A stretch of 64,000 nucleotides of DNA from an uncultured Granulosicoccaceae bacterium (GCA_937922945.1 CAKZUP010000051.1:1-64000), one strand, 5' to 3'; numbered from the stretch's first letter, positions 1 through 9,666 are shown. Notes: generated by a model from the sequence alone, not told the origin. Numbers and translations: made by a program.

Positions 1-1
1 T

Positions 2-1390
2 GGTCAGTATATGACTCCGGCCGCCATAGCCAACTTTATGGCGAGTATGTTTACTTTGTCTAAAAATATGCGATTGCTGGATGCTGGAGCAGGCACAGGA
101 TCTCTATCATGTGCTTTTATTGACAGAGCCTTATCCAATACAAAAAGTAAAGTAGAACTTGAAGCATGGGAGATAGAACCCGTCTTACGTGACTACTTGA
201 ATACGTCTTTCAAGATATACAAGGACGAATTTACAACTAGATTTAGCTACTCCGTGAGTGATGGTGATTTCATAGAGCAATCTTGCTTTCTTGCAGAAGC
301 TGGAATTAACAATCCATTTACTCACGCAATACTAAACCCGCCTTACAAGAAATTAAGCACGTCCTCTGATCACCGTAAATATTTACGCAAAGCTGAAATA
401 GAAACAGTTAATCTTTATGCTGGTTTCACTGCTCTCGCTATACTATTGTTAGCAAAGAAAGGTGAGTTGGTTGTTATCATTCCACGCTCATTTTGCAATG
501 GCCCATATTACAAACCCTTTCGAGAGTTAATATTTCGTGAATGTGCAATCAAACAGATTCATTTATTTGATAGTAGAAAGATGGCATTTAAAGATGATGA
601 TGTGCTGCAAGAAAACATTATCATTTATATGGTCAAAGGCGTAAAACAAGATGATGTAAAAATAACAAGCACACTAGGCGCAGATTTCACAAATATAGAA
701 ACATCGACATCATCTTTCAAAGATATTGTACAACCAGATGACAAAGAAAAATTTATACGCATTCCTAATGATGACAACAGTGAATACCTTTCACCAAACG
801 TCTGCACTGATACGTTGGATGAAATTGGAGTATCGGTCTCAACTGGGCCGGTAGTAGATTTTAGACATAAGAAATCCTTAAGACAATACCCAAACAATGA
901 CGAAGATAGTGTCCCGTTGTTTTATTCTCACCATTTTGTAAATCAGAAATTTGAATGGCCAAAAGAACATAAGAAACCAAATGCTATTGTAGTCAATGAT
1001 GAGACACGCCGTTGGTTAAGACCAGCCGGTGATTATGTGATAGTAAAACGTTTCTCCTCAAAAGAGGAAAAACGACGAGTTGTTGCACATCATCTAAAAT
1101 CTTCCGATGTTTCTACAGATTTAATAGGCCTAGAAAACCACTGGAATTTTTTCCACAAAGATAAAAAAGGGCTCGACCCCACATTCGCACGTGGACTTTG
1201 TGTATTTTTAAATTCGACAATACTGGATAAACACTTCCGAGTATTCTCCGGACATACACAGGTAAATGCTACAGATCTACGTGTTATGAAATATCCATCG
1301 CGCGACAAGCTGATTGCATTGGGTAAAAAAGTTAGAAGCATACCAAGTGATCAAGCCAAAATTGACAAGCTTGTAGACGAAATTATGTAA
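2..1390 (+). CDS. BsuBI/PstI-type N6-adenine DNA methyltransferase (5' truncated by window)
   Basis: Modification half of a type II restriction-modification system. It should methylate adenine in the site cut by the adjacent endonuclease; characterised BsuBI/PstI members act on CTGCAG. Numbering from the ATG at 11, the SAM-binding motif LDAGAGTGS lies at residues 23-31 and the catalytic NPPY at 109-112, the order expected of gamma-class N6-adenine methylases. The reading frame is open to the window edge, and GQY directly before MTP recreates the GQ-x-x-TP start seen in this family, so the real N-terminus lies upstream. About 463 residues are visible and characterised members are near 500. Codon use is AT-rich compared with the rest of the window, which suggests transfer. 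The site specificity is inferred from the family, not read from the sequence. Confidence 0.85.
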   Translation, partial: GQYMTPAAIANFMASMFTLSKNMRLLDAGAGTGSLSCAFIDRALSNTKSKVELEAWEIEPVLRDYLNTSFKIYKDEFTTRFSYSVSDGDFIEQSCFLAEAGINNPFTHAILNPPYKKLSTSSDHRKYLRKAEIETVNLYAGFTALAILLLAKKGELVVIIPRSFCNGPYYKPFRELIFRECAIKQIHLFDSRKMAFKDDDVLQENIIIYMVKGVKQDDVKITSTLGADFTNIETSTSSFKDIVQPDDKEKFIRIPNDDNSEYLSPNVCTDTLDEIGVSVSTGPVVDFRHKKSLRQYPNNDEDSVPLFYSHHFVNQKFEWPKEHKKPNAIVVNDETRRWLRPAGDYVIVKRFSSKEEKRRVVAHHLKSSDVSTDLIGLENHWNFFHKDKKGLDPTFARGLCVFLNSTILDKHFRVFSGHTQVNATDLRVMKYPSRDKLIALGKKVRSIPSDQAKIDKLVDEIM

Positions 1391-1519
1391 CATAATTTGA
1401 CAAATACTAGATCTTTCGTTCGATCCAACCTATGCCCTAGCATAAACAATTTTAGTCTTCCTTTCCGGTGTCTCATAACCTATACTGACCGACGATTTTG
1501 TTACCGGTGGCTCAAACAA

Positions 1520-2542
1520 ATGGCGTTGAAGGATCATATCCAAGACTTGCTGGATGATGCTGAAAAAGCTGGAAAGAAGCCTGTACCTGACCAATACCAA
1601 GGTATCAACAAAGAACGAATAGCAGCGGTACTAACAGAACTGTCTGTCGCGACGCCCGATAGCGTAGACGCCGTTTATGCGCTTCTGGATAATGAACACG
1701 ACAATTGGTTTAGTACGGCACCAACGGGATCGAAGTTCTGTGACGGTGCATCCATCGCGCACTTAGGCTATCACATTGGTTTTCTACAAAGAGGTACAAG
1801 AACAAAACTTGACAGAGAGGGGCGTGACTACTGGATCAAACCACTCAGCGCATTAGGTGCGATTCTTCTTACACAACTACACTCCAAGCACGGAGGATTT
1901 CTCCCTGGACATCCGATCTCTAAATCGCCCAATAGCGCATATCGCCTTGCAGACGATTTCAAAACCATTCTTCAAGAGCCAGAGGAACGATGGAAAGATT
2001 CTCTTAGAAAATGGTCGCAGAAAGAACATGCGAGAGAAAGAGCCGCGCTGCAAGCTAAACTGGAAAAAGAATCTCTTGCAAGAGTGGACACTAAGCACCG
2101 CGACTTAATTGAAGCTAGTGTAAAACACTATGCCCCGTTATTTCTGAAAGAATATCGAGTTCTCTATACAGATCTCGAAGATGGCGACCGTGTCTCTGAC
2201 GAAGAAGCTGTGAAGCTCGCAGAGGCAGGCATCACCCTCACTAACAGAGACGCCATGCCAGACGTATTGCTGTGGAATTCCAAAAGCAACTCACTGTGGG
2301 TGATTGAAGCCGTCACCAGCGACGGCGAGGTAGATAGTCACAAGGTTGCGCAGATCAATGAACTTGCAAACCGAAGTGGTATTGCAAATATTGGCTTCAC
2401 CACCACATATCGAAACTGGAAAGAGGCTGCTGCACGACAAAGCAAGTATAAAAATATTGCACCCGAAACTTATATCTGGATTTTAGAGGATCCGTCAAAA
2501 CAATATTTAGCAAAAACATTTCGAAGTACATTTGCAGAATAA
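1520..2542 (+). CDS. BsuBI/PstI-family type II restriction endonuclease
   Basis: Restriction half of the pair, expected to cut CTGCAG or a related palindrome. The frame is open from 1397, but the ATG at 1520 is preferred: it has a GGTGG ribosome-binding site about 8 bases upstream and gives 340 residues, close to the 316-326 of BsuBI and PstI. The C-terminal third carries the nuclease core, with Pro-Asp at 247-248 followed by the IEAVTS motif whose Glu is residue 263; this layout matches the PD...EA active site of the family. The region between residues 150 and 200 is rich in Lys, Glu and Arg and probably helical. It lies on the same strand directly after the methylase, the usual order for this family. 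The gene ends 125 bp before the 3' end of tRNA-Leu on the other strand, so the pair may sit in a tRNA-associated variable site. Confidence 0.85.
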   Translation: MALKDHIQDLLDDAEKAGKKPVPDQYQGINKERIAAVLTELSVATPDSVDAVYALLDNEHDNWFSTAPTGSKFCDGASIAHLGYHIGFLQRGTRTKLDREGRDYWIKPLSALGAILLTQLHSKHGGFLPGHPISKSPNSAYRLADDFKTILQEPEERWKDSLRKWSQKEHARERAALQAKLEKESLARVDTKHRDLIEASVKHYAPLFLKEYRVLYTDLEDGDRVSDEEAVKLAEAGITLTNRDAMPDVLLWNSKSNSLWVIEAVTSDGEVDSHKVAQINELANRSGIANIGFTTTYRNWKEAAARQSKYKNIAPETYIWILEDPSKQYLAKTFRSTFAE

Positions 2543-2666
2543 TTTCTTTTATTCACCACCGATTCGAAGAGCAACATATCGCAAGTCACCTGCTTACTAT
2601 TTGCTGACTCGCACATTACATGCGTCCCACTATCAATGTTAATAGTCGGCAAGTAATTGAAATCAT

Positions 2667-2753
2667 TGGTGCCCGGGGCCGGACTTGAACCGGCACGGTA
2701 TTGCTACCGAGGGATTTTAAGTCCCTTGCGTCTACCAATTTCGCCACCCGGGC
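2667..2753 (-). tRNA. tRNA-Leu (anticodon TAA)
   Basis: An 87-base class II tRNA read on the minus strand. The acceptor stem is GCCCGGG paired with CCCGGGC, the discriminator is A and CCA is encoded. The anticodon loop CTTAAAA gives anticodon TAA, and there is a long variable arm. It follows tRNA-Cys by 67 bases. The same pair follows tRNA-Gly and pgsA in E. coli (glyW-cysT-leuZ). Confidence 0.95.
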
Positions 2754-2820
2754 TTGGGGGGCTGGGGCGTACTCTCCCCTGACAGGAGTGCCCGTACTTC
2801 GTGGTTTTATTGCATTGTAT

Positions 2821-2894
2821 TGGAGGCTGAACCCGGAGTCGAACCGAGGTAAACGGATTTGCAATCCGGTGCATAGCCACTCTGCCATTCAGCC
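2821..2894 (-). tRNA. tRNA-Cys (anticodon GCA)
   Basis: A 74-base tRNA on the minus strand with acceptor stem GGCTGAA/TTCAGCC, anticodon GCA in the loop TTGCAAA, a normal T-arm GGTTCGACTCC and an encoded CCA. It is upstream of tRNA-Leu in the same orientation, so the two are probably co-transcribed. Confidence 0.95.
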
Positions 2895-3019
2895 TTACTT
2901 TTTACTGCACTTCTCGGATGCTGGCGGCTATGCCTTAAAATGCATCCTGAAGTGAATAGGATAGTCGATTTCGAGATTTTTAGCAGTACTTCTGGTGCTC
3001 TAAACGCTTGATAGCACTA

Positions 3020-3049
3020 ATTATGTACAGCTTATCGTATTCGAACCAA
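3020..3049 (-). promoter_or_regulatory. possible sigma-70 promoter for tRNA-Cys/tRNA-Leu
   Basis: On the minus strand, TTGGTT (3044-3049) and CATAAT (3020-3025) are separated by 18 bases, a fair match to -35 and -10 boxes. The site lies between the GGDEF/EAL gene and tRNA-Cys, about 125 bases before the tRNA. A palindrome, GTGCCACGGCAC at 3058-3069, lies just upstream and could end the GGDEF/EAL transcript. Both calls rest on pattern only. Confidence 0.3.
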
Positions 3050-3104
3050 TTCCTGAAGTGCCACGGCACTGACACATCTTTCAGCTCGACTTCAAGCCAT
3101 CCGA

Positions 3105-6100
3105 TCAGCTGGCTCGGTCTTTGTACTCGGCAGCATCTTCCTCTGCATCATTCGCCGCCGCCGGAAAGCGCGAAATAATGGCGTCTAATCCGCTTAATGG
3201 CAGTGTTTTCACACCAGACCCAACGTTCCGTGACCCCATGGTCGCCGCCAAAACCAACTGGCTGAGCTCGCTCGGTTTTTCCAATTGAGCCGTCGTTTGC
3301 TCGCCATTCACAGGCTTACTAACAAAAAACCCCTGTATCTCATCGCAATGGTGGTCGCGCAGAAACAAGAGCTGTTCCCGAGTTTCCACACCTTCAGCCA
3401 ACACTCTCATGCCAAGGCTTGTACCCATGGTGATAATAGAGCGCACCACTTTGGCTTTTTTCTCATCGGTCGTGCAGCCATTAACGAATACCCGATCAAT
3501 CTTAAGCCGGGATATCGGGAAATGCTGCAAGTACCCCAGCGATGAATAGCCGGTGCCAAAATCATCGATAGATATCGTCATGCCTGCCTGATGCAGCTTC
3601 TCCAGATTGTTACGCGCCACATCCAGCTCTTCGATGCCAATCGACTCGGTAATCTCTATTTCCAGAGCACTCGGCGGCAGCCCAGCCTGCTCTACAATCT
3701 TCAGTACGCTGTCTGCAAACGTAAAGTCTTTGAGCTCCACGGCAGAGACGTTCACGGCAACCGAATCCACCCGGTGGCCGGACGCTCGCCAGCGCTGCAA
3801 CTGCTCTACGACTTCGGTCATTACCCATGGATTAATCTGATGAATCAAGCCGGTTTTTTCGGCCAATGGAATAAACTCCATGGGCGATATCATTCCCAAC
3901 TGCTTATGATGCCAGCGCAGCAGTGCCTCAAAGCCAACCACATCGCCACTGAGTAAATCCATTTTGGGCTGGTAATACACTTCCAGCTCCGACTTCTCAA
4001 TGGCTGTGTGTAAATCGGTTTGTAAGCGCAAGTGTCGCTTGGCAGCCCCATCCATTTCGGCTGAATAAAAAGTATACGCATTACGCATGTCACCACCTGC
4101 ACTGCTACACGCTATACAAGCGTTCTGCAGAAGCGCTTCCGCGTTGGTACCGTCATCACCCAGAATACTGATACCCGCATGTGTATGCACAACGTATTCA
4201 GTACCACTGATCACAATGCGCTGATTGAAAACTGATAACAGCCGTTCAACAATACCTGAAATACTGCTCTTCTTATCGATATCGCTAAGCAGAATCGCTA
4301 TTTCATTTTGCTCAGTTTTGGTGACCGAACCCAACACGTCTTCTACTTCGCCCTGCGATACCACATCAACCAGTCGCAACATGTTTTTAATCCGATCGAC
4401 CAGCACCGCACAAAGCTTGTTGCCCACATTAAAATCAACGTTATTCGACACGTACTGCACAGCAGACCCATCCAGCACAACGACAGCCATAACCAAAGAC
4501 TCGCGTTTGGCACGGGTAATCGCTGTTTCAATGTTTGCAGTAAGCAATTGTCGTTGCGTTAACTTGGCGCCTGGCTCAACCAGCACCATTGCGCCCGACA
4601 CTTGACTAACATCGCGAACCGACTTCACATCACCTGCTGCTGCCGACCGGTCGATAACAGCATTGGTAGAAACAGGCTTTTTGTCCACAGACGGCTTGGT
4701 ATTCGTTACGCGTAAATGCTGGCTTGAATCTTCGGTGCTGCTTCCGCCCTGCTGTTTTGTCGCGTGCTTATGGTAGCTGGCTACCACGTTACGCCCGGAT
4801 GTCTTTGCTTCGTACAAGGCAAAATCGGCTTGTTCTATCAGCTCGCTGGGTGTTCTGGCATCACCAGGCATTACAGCAACACCAAAACTACTGGTGATAT
4901 TTATATCAACCGATAAATCGGCATTAACGCCACGTTCAATATGGTCACGAATTTTCTCTGATCGTTGCATAGCGGCATCGATAGTGGCATCGGGCAATAG
5001 CATACAAAATTCTTCACCACCAAAGCGCCCGACAATATCAATATCGCCTAGAAAAGATCGCAGCGTATCGGCAAGGTATATGATGACTTCATCGCCCACG
5101 CCATGACCGTAGGTATCGTTTACCGATTTAAAATGGTCAATGTCCAGCATAATGCAGGCAAGCCGCGTTTTATTCTGCAATGCGTTTTCAAACAACGTAT
5201 CAAACGCATCAAAAAACGCGCGACGGTTGAACAAATTAGTTAAAGGGTCGCGGGTTGCCATGGTAAAAAGCTCACGATTCTTTTTCTCAATCTCAATCTG
5301 TGACTCTTCCAAGTCGGCAACCGCCACTTCCAGTTCTGCGTGTTTCTTTTCAAGCTCTGTTACGTCGTTAAACGTTATAAGCGCGCCCCGTACTTCATCA
5401 ATTTCGCCCATTATGGGTGATGCATTCACAATGAATTGATACTGCTGGTGATGTCCAACACGCAAATGGACCGTTTGCTCTCTTGTAGCGGTGTCACCAT
5501 CTAGAATAGGCAACCAAGGGAGTTTGTCTTCGTCTCTGGGCAACACCCAATCCAGAAAACTGCTTTCCTTCCCAGTCAGGTTTCGGGCATTGATGCCGAT
5601 GCGCTTCGCCATGGCCTGATTACAAAACATAATCACACCTTCATGATTTAAAATCAGCAAACCGTCGGTAAGCGAATCCAACGCACTGCGAACACGATCG
5701 GGCAGAACCTGATCCGGGTCGAGTTCTCGCATCACTTTTTTTAAGAAAAAGAAGTAACCCATAAAACCTGCCAGGGCGACATACAGCACGATCTTTAAAA
5801 CGGATGTACCACCACGAAACATCGATTCACCCAGCGGCATGCTATCGAACACCAATTCGAACTTACCCCATTCACCTTTTGGTGAATACAACGAGATACG
5901 AATTTGTTCAACGGTCGATTTAGCGTCTGGCGACAGCGACCACAGGTTGGCGTGCTCGCCAATACTGTGCACCACCGTACCATCGGTTCGGGTAAGTGCC
6001 ACGCCCAGCAGCCTGTCGTGTCGCTCAACGGTTGATTCCAGAATCTGGATAAGCTTGGCCGGGCTGCGCTCGTTTATTTCCATTGACACCTGTACCGCGG

Positions 6101-6272
6101 CCGATTCGGCAATGTGCTGGCGAAAGGCCACCTCATTGCCTCGAGAATCTGGCATTAAGCCAAGGAAATCTGAAATCAGTAGCAACGATACGGTTAGCAT
6201 CACTAAACCAAAACTGATTCGGGTCAGTGGTGATTTAACAAAACGGGAAAATCTTGATGGGAAGGTTTTCAT
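3105..6272 (-). CDS. membrane-bound PAS-GGDEF-GGDEF-EAL cyclic-di-GMP enzyme
   Basis: Predicted inner-membrane protein of 1055 residues that makes and/or breaks cyclic di-GMP. Order of parts: TM helix about 18-38, periplasmic sensor 39-157, TM helix 158-177, PAS domain about 190-305, a short coiled coil, a first GGDEF domain with GGEEF at 418-422, a linker, a second degenerate GGDEF about 577-745 (NEIAILLSDI where GGDEF should be), and an EAL domain from about 755. The first cyclase looks active but lacks the RxxD inhibitory site: GDID stands at that position. The EAL domain keeps FEALLRW (781-787), DDFGTGYSS, LKIDR, AEGVET and the final QGFF, so phosphodiesterase activity is likely. The leader before the start contains two small hairpins and no clear ribosome-binding site. 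It lies downstream of the HlyD/M50 operon on the same strand, with a 360-base gap, so it probably has its own promoter. Confidence 0.9.
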   Translation of the reverse strand: MKTFPSRFSRFVKSPLTRISFGLVMLTVSLLLISDFLGLMPDSRGNEVAFRQHIAESAAVQVSMEINERSPAKLIQILESTVERHDRLLGVALTRTDGTVVHSIGEHANLWSLSPDAKSTVEQIRISLYSPKGEWGKFELVFDSMPLGESMFRGGTSVLKIVLYVALAGFMGYFFFLKKVMRELDPDQVLPDRVRSALDSLTDGLLILNHEGVIMFCNQAMAKRIGINARNLTGKESSFLDWVLPRDEDKLPWLPILDGDTATREQTVHLRVGHHQQYQFIVNASPIMGEIDEVRGALITFNDVTELEKKHAELEVAVADLEESQIEIEKKNRELFTMATRDPLTNLFNRRAFFDAFDTLFENALQNKTRLACIMLDIDHFKSVNDTYGHGVGDEVIIYLADTLRSFLGDIDIVGRFGGEEFCMLLPDATIDAAMQRSEKIRDHIERGVNADLSVDINITSSFGVAVMPGDARTPSELIEQADFALYEAKTSGRNVVASYHKHATKQQGGSSTEDSSQHLRVTNTKPSVDKKPVSTNAVIDRSAAAGDVKSVRDVSQVSGAMVLVEPGAKLTQRQLLTANIETAITRAKRESLVMAVVVLDGSAVQYVSNNVDFNVGNKLCAVLVDRIKNMLRLVDVVSQGEVEDVLGSVTKTEQNEIAILLSDIDKKSSISGIVERLLSVFNQRIVISGTEYVVHTHAGISILGDDGTNAEALLQNACIACSSAGGDMRNAYTFYSAEMDGAAKRHLRLQTDLHTAIEKSELEVYYQPKMDLLSGDVVGFEALLRWHHKQLGMISPMEFIPLAEKTGLIHQINPWVMTEVVEQLQRWRASGHRVDSVAVNVSAVELKDFTFADSVLKIVEQAGLPPSALEIEITESIGIEELDVARNNLEKLHQAGMTISIDDFGTGYSSLGYLQHFPISRLKIDRVFVNGCTTDEKKAKVVRSIITMGTSLGMRVLAEGVETREQLLFLRDHHCDEIQGFFVSKPVNGEQTTAQLEKPSELSQLVLAATMGSRNVGSGVKTLPLSGLDAIISRFPAAANDAEEDAAEYKDRAS

Positions 6273-6632
6273 GCAGACACCGCTGCAGGGTGTACCACTG
6301 CCCAGGCAGCCAGGCTAATGAGCAACCCATTAACACGCATTAGCCGCACGCACCCCGTGCCGTCTGCCACCACGAATAGCCCTGCCGGACTTCGCGTTTT
6401 GGTTAACCTGTGCAGTGAAAGTAGCAACATGGGTCGGAGCTGGTTCTTGCATCGATGCTGGGCGAGATAGCCCTATATTAAATAAGTATCGGCAGATGCC
6501 CTAAACTCTATAGAAATCACCGGCTGGAATAACCTATATTTTTCAATCGATTAGACTATTAATTATTGCAAAATCGGTTATTTCTTCGTGCAGCGCAATG
6601 CCGAACCACTTAAGCGTTGCCAGGGCCACTGG
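6273..6632. other. gene-free leader/intergenic region upstream of the GGDEF/EAL gene
   Basis: This region of 360 bases has no convincing reading frame. On the minus strand, just before the GGDEF/EAL start, it contains CTGCC-TG-GGCAG and ACACC-CTGCAGC-GGTGT, two small hairpins that would form in the leader mRNA around the ribosome-binding region. The part near 6500-6580 is AT-rich and is the likeliest promoter location. I see no riboswitch I can support. Confidence 0.4.
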
Positions 6633-7490
6633 CTATTTAGTGTGAAAATCGAGTTGGCAGCGTACACCGCTGGGAATCGTTAAATCCGGATTCGGTAGTT
6701 CCAATAGCACACCGTAGGTCGCACTGGCTGCATCTGCCACCGGGTCGATGCGTCGAACGGTTGCGTTAAACGTTTGATCTTCAAAACCGGGGACTTCAAT
6801 ACTCACCTCACCGCGCATGCCACTCTCCACCACCCCAAGCTGTGTGAGTGGAACAATGACTTCAACATGCAACGGATCAAGCGCGGCTATTTGCACCACG
6901 GCATCGTCAGCAACGTATTCACCTTCGGTTCTATACGTTTCTGTTATCGCACCATCAAACGGTGCATGAATAGACCGTCGTTTCAGCACGGCCTTCGCGC
7001 GCGCTACTTCAATGGCAGCCACCTCGCTGTTTTCGCGTTCTTGCTGCACCTGCATTTGGGCAATCATCGCTTCGGTTTCCACCTGATCAAGTGTTTGTTT
7101 GGAGATGGATGCTTTTTGAAACAGTGACTGATTACGCTGTAGTGTTCTTGAACCAAAATCTGCGTTTAACTGTCGCAAGCGGGTAGCTGAATTCAATGAT
7201 GCCAAACGGTTCGCTAACTGTAGTGATGCGCGTTCAACCTCCGATTCCAACTCAGCCAACACGGTTCCGGCAGAGACATAGTCTGCCCGGTTAACGTGCA
7301 GCTTGGCCAGGACACCCGGTACCGCACTGCCCAGCGATGCCAATCGGCTGGGTTGAACCACGCAATCGACATCGGATAAAACAACGCGGCTCGCACTCGC
7401 TCCAGCACCCCATGGTAGTGTAAGCGCACCCAGGATGAAAATAGCAGGTGGTATCAGGCTTAATGGCGAGATATTAAGTTTATTTAGCAT
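6633..7490 (-). CDS. HlyD-family periplasmic adaptor (membrane fusion) protein, short form
   Basis: A 285-residue membrane fusion protein, third gene of the export operon. An N-terminal hydrophobic segment (about 11-32) is a signal peptide or anchor. The lipoyl-like half-motif follows (VPGVLAKLHVNRADYVSAG, from about residue 57), then an alpha-hairpin of about 80 residues and the second half-motif around APFDGAITETY. The C-terminal beta-barrel domain ends at FHTK. In family members this fold bridges an inner-membrane pump and an outer-membrane channel. No pump or TolC-like gene is next to it. It starts 25 bases after the M50 fusion gene, so co-transcription is very likely. It could instead serve a distant RND or ABC pump. 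Confidence 0.82.
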   Translation of the reverse strand: MLNKLNISPLSLIPPAIFILGALTLPWGAGASASRVVLSDVDCVVQPSRLASLGSAVPGVLAKLHVNRADYVSAGTVLAELESEVERASLQLANRLASLNSATRLRQLNADFGSRTLQRNQSLFQKASISKQTLDQVETEAMIAQMQVQQERENSEVAAIEVARAKAVLKRRSIHAPFDGAITETYRTEGEYVADDAVVQIAALDPLHVEVIVPLTQLGVVESGMRGEVSIEVPGFEDQTFNATVRRIDPVADAASATYGVLLELPNPDLTIPSGVRCQLDFHTK

Positions 7491-7515
7491 GGTTTAACCA
7501 ATTCAGTTATTACAT

Positions 7516-9666
7516 CTACGCAGGTAGTGTTTTCAGAAACACTTGCCGTAACGATCGAATCCAGCGTTTGCCAAGCGGCTCTGCGGTGTGCTTAAGCGTT
7601 ACGTACGCACGTTCACCAACACCAAATATCTCCGTATCTGCCGGCAACCCCAGTTGCAAATGAAAAATACTCTCCACTGTGGTCAATCCTTTGGGGTCAG
7701 AAGACGCAATAGCTATGCCGCCACCGCCGCCAACTCCCAGCGCCGCACTCGGTAATTTTCGATCTGCGGAAGGCACCTCATTTACAACGCTTGCGCGTAT
7801 GGTACTGCCCAGCGCTTCGGCCAATTTAACCGTCGCAGACTTTATCCCAGTCTGTAAACGACCACTGTTAACATCGGGTATCGCAACCCGAACAACCAGA
7901 TTGGTCGGGTCTACAACGTGTGCGATTAAATCCCCTTGTGCAAAATAACGCCCCTGTAGTTCTGGCTGTGCCGTGGGTGTGAACACGCCATCGGTGCGTG
8001 CAACAATGCTCAATTTGCTCTTTTGTATTTGCATCTCTTTTAAAGATCGCTGCATGGCTGACAGGTCTTCCTGAAGATGTGAATACTCGGATGGGTTCAT
8101 CGTGCGTTGCAATTCACTGCGAATGTCCAACACCCGAAGTTCGTTTTGCATAACAAGTAAGTCTTTTTCCAGTTCAGGCGATTCAAGCTCAACCAGTAAC
8201 TCACCAGCGCTCACTTGCTGGCCCGGTTGTACAGCAACGTGCTTTACAAAGCCTGCGACCTCGGCAAACATTTCACCCTGTTGTGGAACCCATACCACAC
8301 CCTGGGCGCGCGTGCTTGAAGGCAAAGGCATAACCCCAACAAGGATAACGGCACAAACGAACGCCATCGCACTCAGGCCGCGAGTGCGTTGCCGTTGCGC
8401 AGCCGTTTCGGGTGAGTACAACAAAAACCGCAGACCTTTAATAAAAGGAATAACAATTTGCTGCATAACCGCCCACAAACCCAATGCTATGCCAAACAAC
8501 AGGTATTTCCCGGATAGAAACACCACGATAAAGAACAGGATAAACAACCGGTACACACTGGATGCGATACCAAAGAAAAGAAACCAACGCCGCTCACCGA
8601 TAGCGGTTACCGGTGAGAGTTGGGCATCGAGCTTCAGGATGTAACGCTTGAACAGATAACGGTAATAGGCAGCCGAGCGAGACATTAAATTCGGTATTTC
8701 AATCAGATCTTGTAGTATGAAATAACCATCAAATTTAAGAAGCGGGTTAGCATTAAATAGCACGGTAGATATCGCACCAATGGTGAATACCCCTAACGCA
8801 CAATCTCGTAGCAAACCATCGCTGGCATTCACCCACACAAACAAGGCAAGCGCTGCCACAAACAATTCCACAGCGATTCCCGCCGCACTAACAATAATAC
8901 GCTTACGCTTGGATTTAAAACTGGTTGCCGCCGAGGCATCAACGTAGGGAATGGGTGTGAGAACCAACAGTGTTATACCCATCTCGTGCACTTCGCCACC
9001 CCAGTGTTTCACACAGATGGCATGCGCAAATTCGTGCAGCAGTTTCATGATCGGATAAAGCAGCCACAACAACAATAAGTTGGAGGGTTTGAGAATATCG
9101 TTGCTATACGCCAACGCCAGCGCATCCCAATTCTGGAGCGAAAGCACCAACGCCGGTACCACAATCAGTAACCACAGCATCAAACCAATCACGCTTAGAA
9201 TGGGCTTAACGCGTGGCGTGATACGCTCCAGTAACTTATCCGGATCGAATAGTGGAATTCGTATTAGTAGTGGGCTGATAATTTTGCGTAAACGAACGCT
9301 ACGTCGTCGGTCGAGGTATTGCTTGAACAACTCAAGTGTTGATTTATCCAGCACATTGGAAATAGCACCCAGATGCTGTAAACGCCCGATAATATCAATG
9401 ACCTCTTCAATAGCCATGGTCGGGAATTCATTTTCCACCAGATAACGAAAAATGGTGTCAAGCGTAACCTTCCCGTCCAATCTGCCCACCACGGCATACG
9501 CACGAGCGTTTATCCGAATATGTTCACCGGATAATTCATCTTGTAGTAAAAACCAGCGTTCGCCGCGATACACATGCACGTGTACGCGAATGTGCTTACG
9601 AAGTTGAGGGCTAAGGGTACTTAACCGAGACCAGATCTCATCGGAGCTGACTAATGCATCGCTCAT
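7516..9666 (-). CDS. PqqD-like domain / M50 site-2 protease / HlyD adaptor fusion
   Basis: A 716-residue three-part protein. Residues about 10-115 form a winged-helix PqqD-like domain, a fold that binds peptide substrates in peptide-modifying systems. Residues about 155-415 are a multi-pass membrane region with the M50 zinc protease site HEFAH (211-215) and the third-ligand motif NANPLLKFDG (305-314, Asp313); both zinc motifs look intact. A further TM near 430-448 leads to a periplasmic HlyD part (about 455-715) with half-motifs around FVKHVAVQPGQQV and ARTDGVFTP, and a glycine run near 647-651. The start codon touches the stop of the upstream GAF-HlyD gene with no gap, so translation is probably coupled. 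A peptide processed in the membrane and passed to the adaptor is a reasonable inference, but no substrate gene is visible. Confidence 0.85.
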   Translation of the reverse strand: MSDALVSSDEIWSRLSTLSPQLRKHIRVHVHVYRGERWFLLQDELSGEHIRINARAYAVVGRLDGKVTLDTIFRYLVENEFPTMAIEEVIDIIGRLQHLGAISNVLDKSTLELFKQYLDRRRSVRLRKIISPLLIRIPLFDPDKLLERITPRVKPILSVIGLMLWLLIVVPALVLSLQNWDALALAYSNDILKPSNLLLLWLLYPIMKLLHEFAHAICVKHWGGEVHEMGITLLVLTPIPYVDASAATSFKSKRKRIIVSAAGIAVELFVAALALFVWVNASDGLLRDCALGVFTIGAISTVLFNANPLLKFDGYFILQDLIEIPNLMSRSAAYYRYLFKRYILKLDAQLSPVTAIGERRWFLFFGIASSVYRLFILFFIVVFLSGKYLLFGIALGLWAVMQQIVIPFIKGLRFLLYSPETAAQRQRTRGLSAMAFVCAVILVGVMPLPSSTRAQGVVWVPQQGEMFAEVAGFVKHVAVQPGQQVSAGELLVELESPELEKDLLVMQNELRVLDIRSELQRTMNPSEYSHLQEDLSAMQRSLKEMQIQKSKLSIVARTDGVFTPTAQPELQGRYFAQGDLIAHVVDPTNLVVRVAIPDVNSGRLQTGIKSATVKLAEALGSTIRASVVNEVPSADRKLPSAALGVGGGGGIAIASSDPKGLTTVESIFHLQLGLPADTEIFGVGERAYVTLKHTAEPLGKRWIRSLRQVFLKTLPA

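Noticed and set aside
6273..6440. Possible cyclic-di-GMP (GEMM) riboswitch before the GGDEF/EAL gene
   Set aside because: The minus strand has GCACAGG...AACGCGAAG.CCGGC, which loosely recalls the GEMM core, but the required hairpin between the two conserved segments is missing and the conserved A run reads GCGAAG. Not supportable.
7679..8644. Long plus-strand frames opposite the PqqD-M50-HlyD gene (for example 8102-8644)
   Set aside because: Composition is that of antisense shadow frames (rich in Arg, Ser, Thr, Pro), with no domain, and they lie fully inside a gene with intact zinc motifs.
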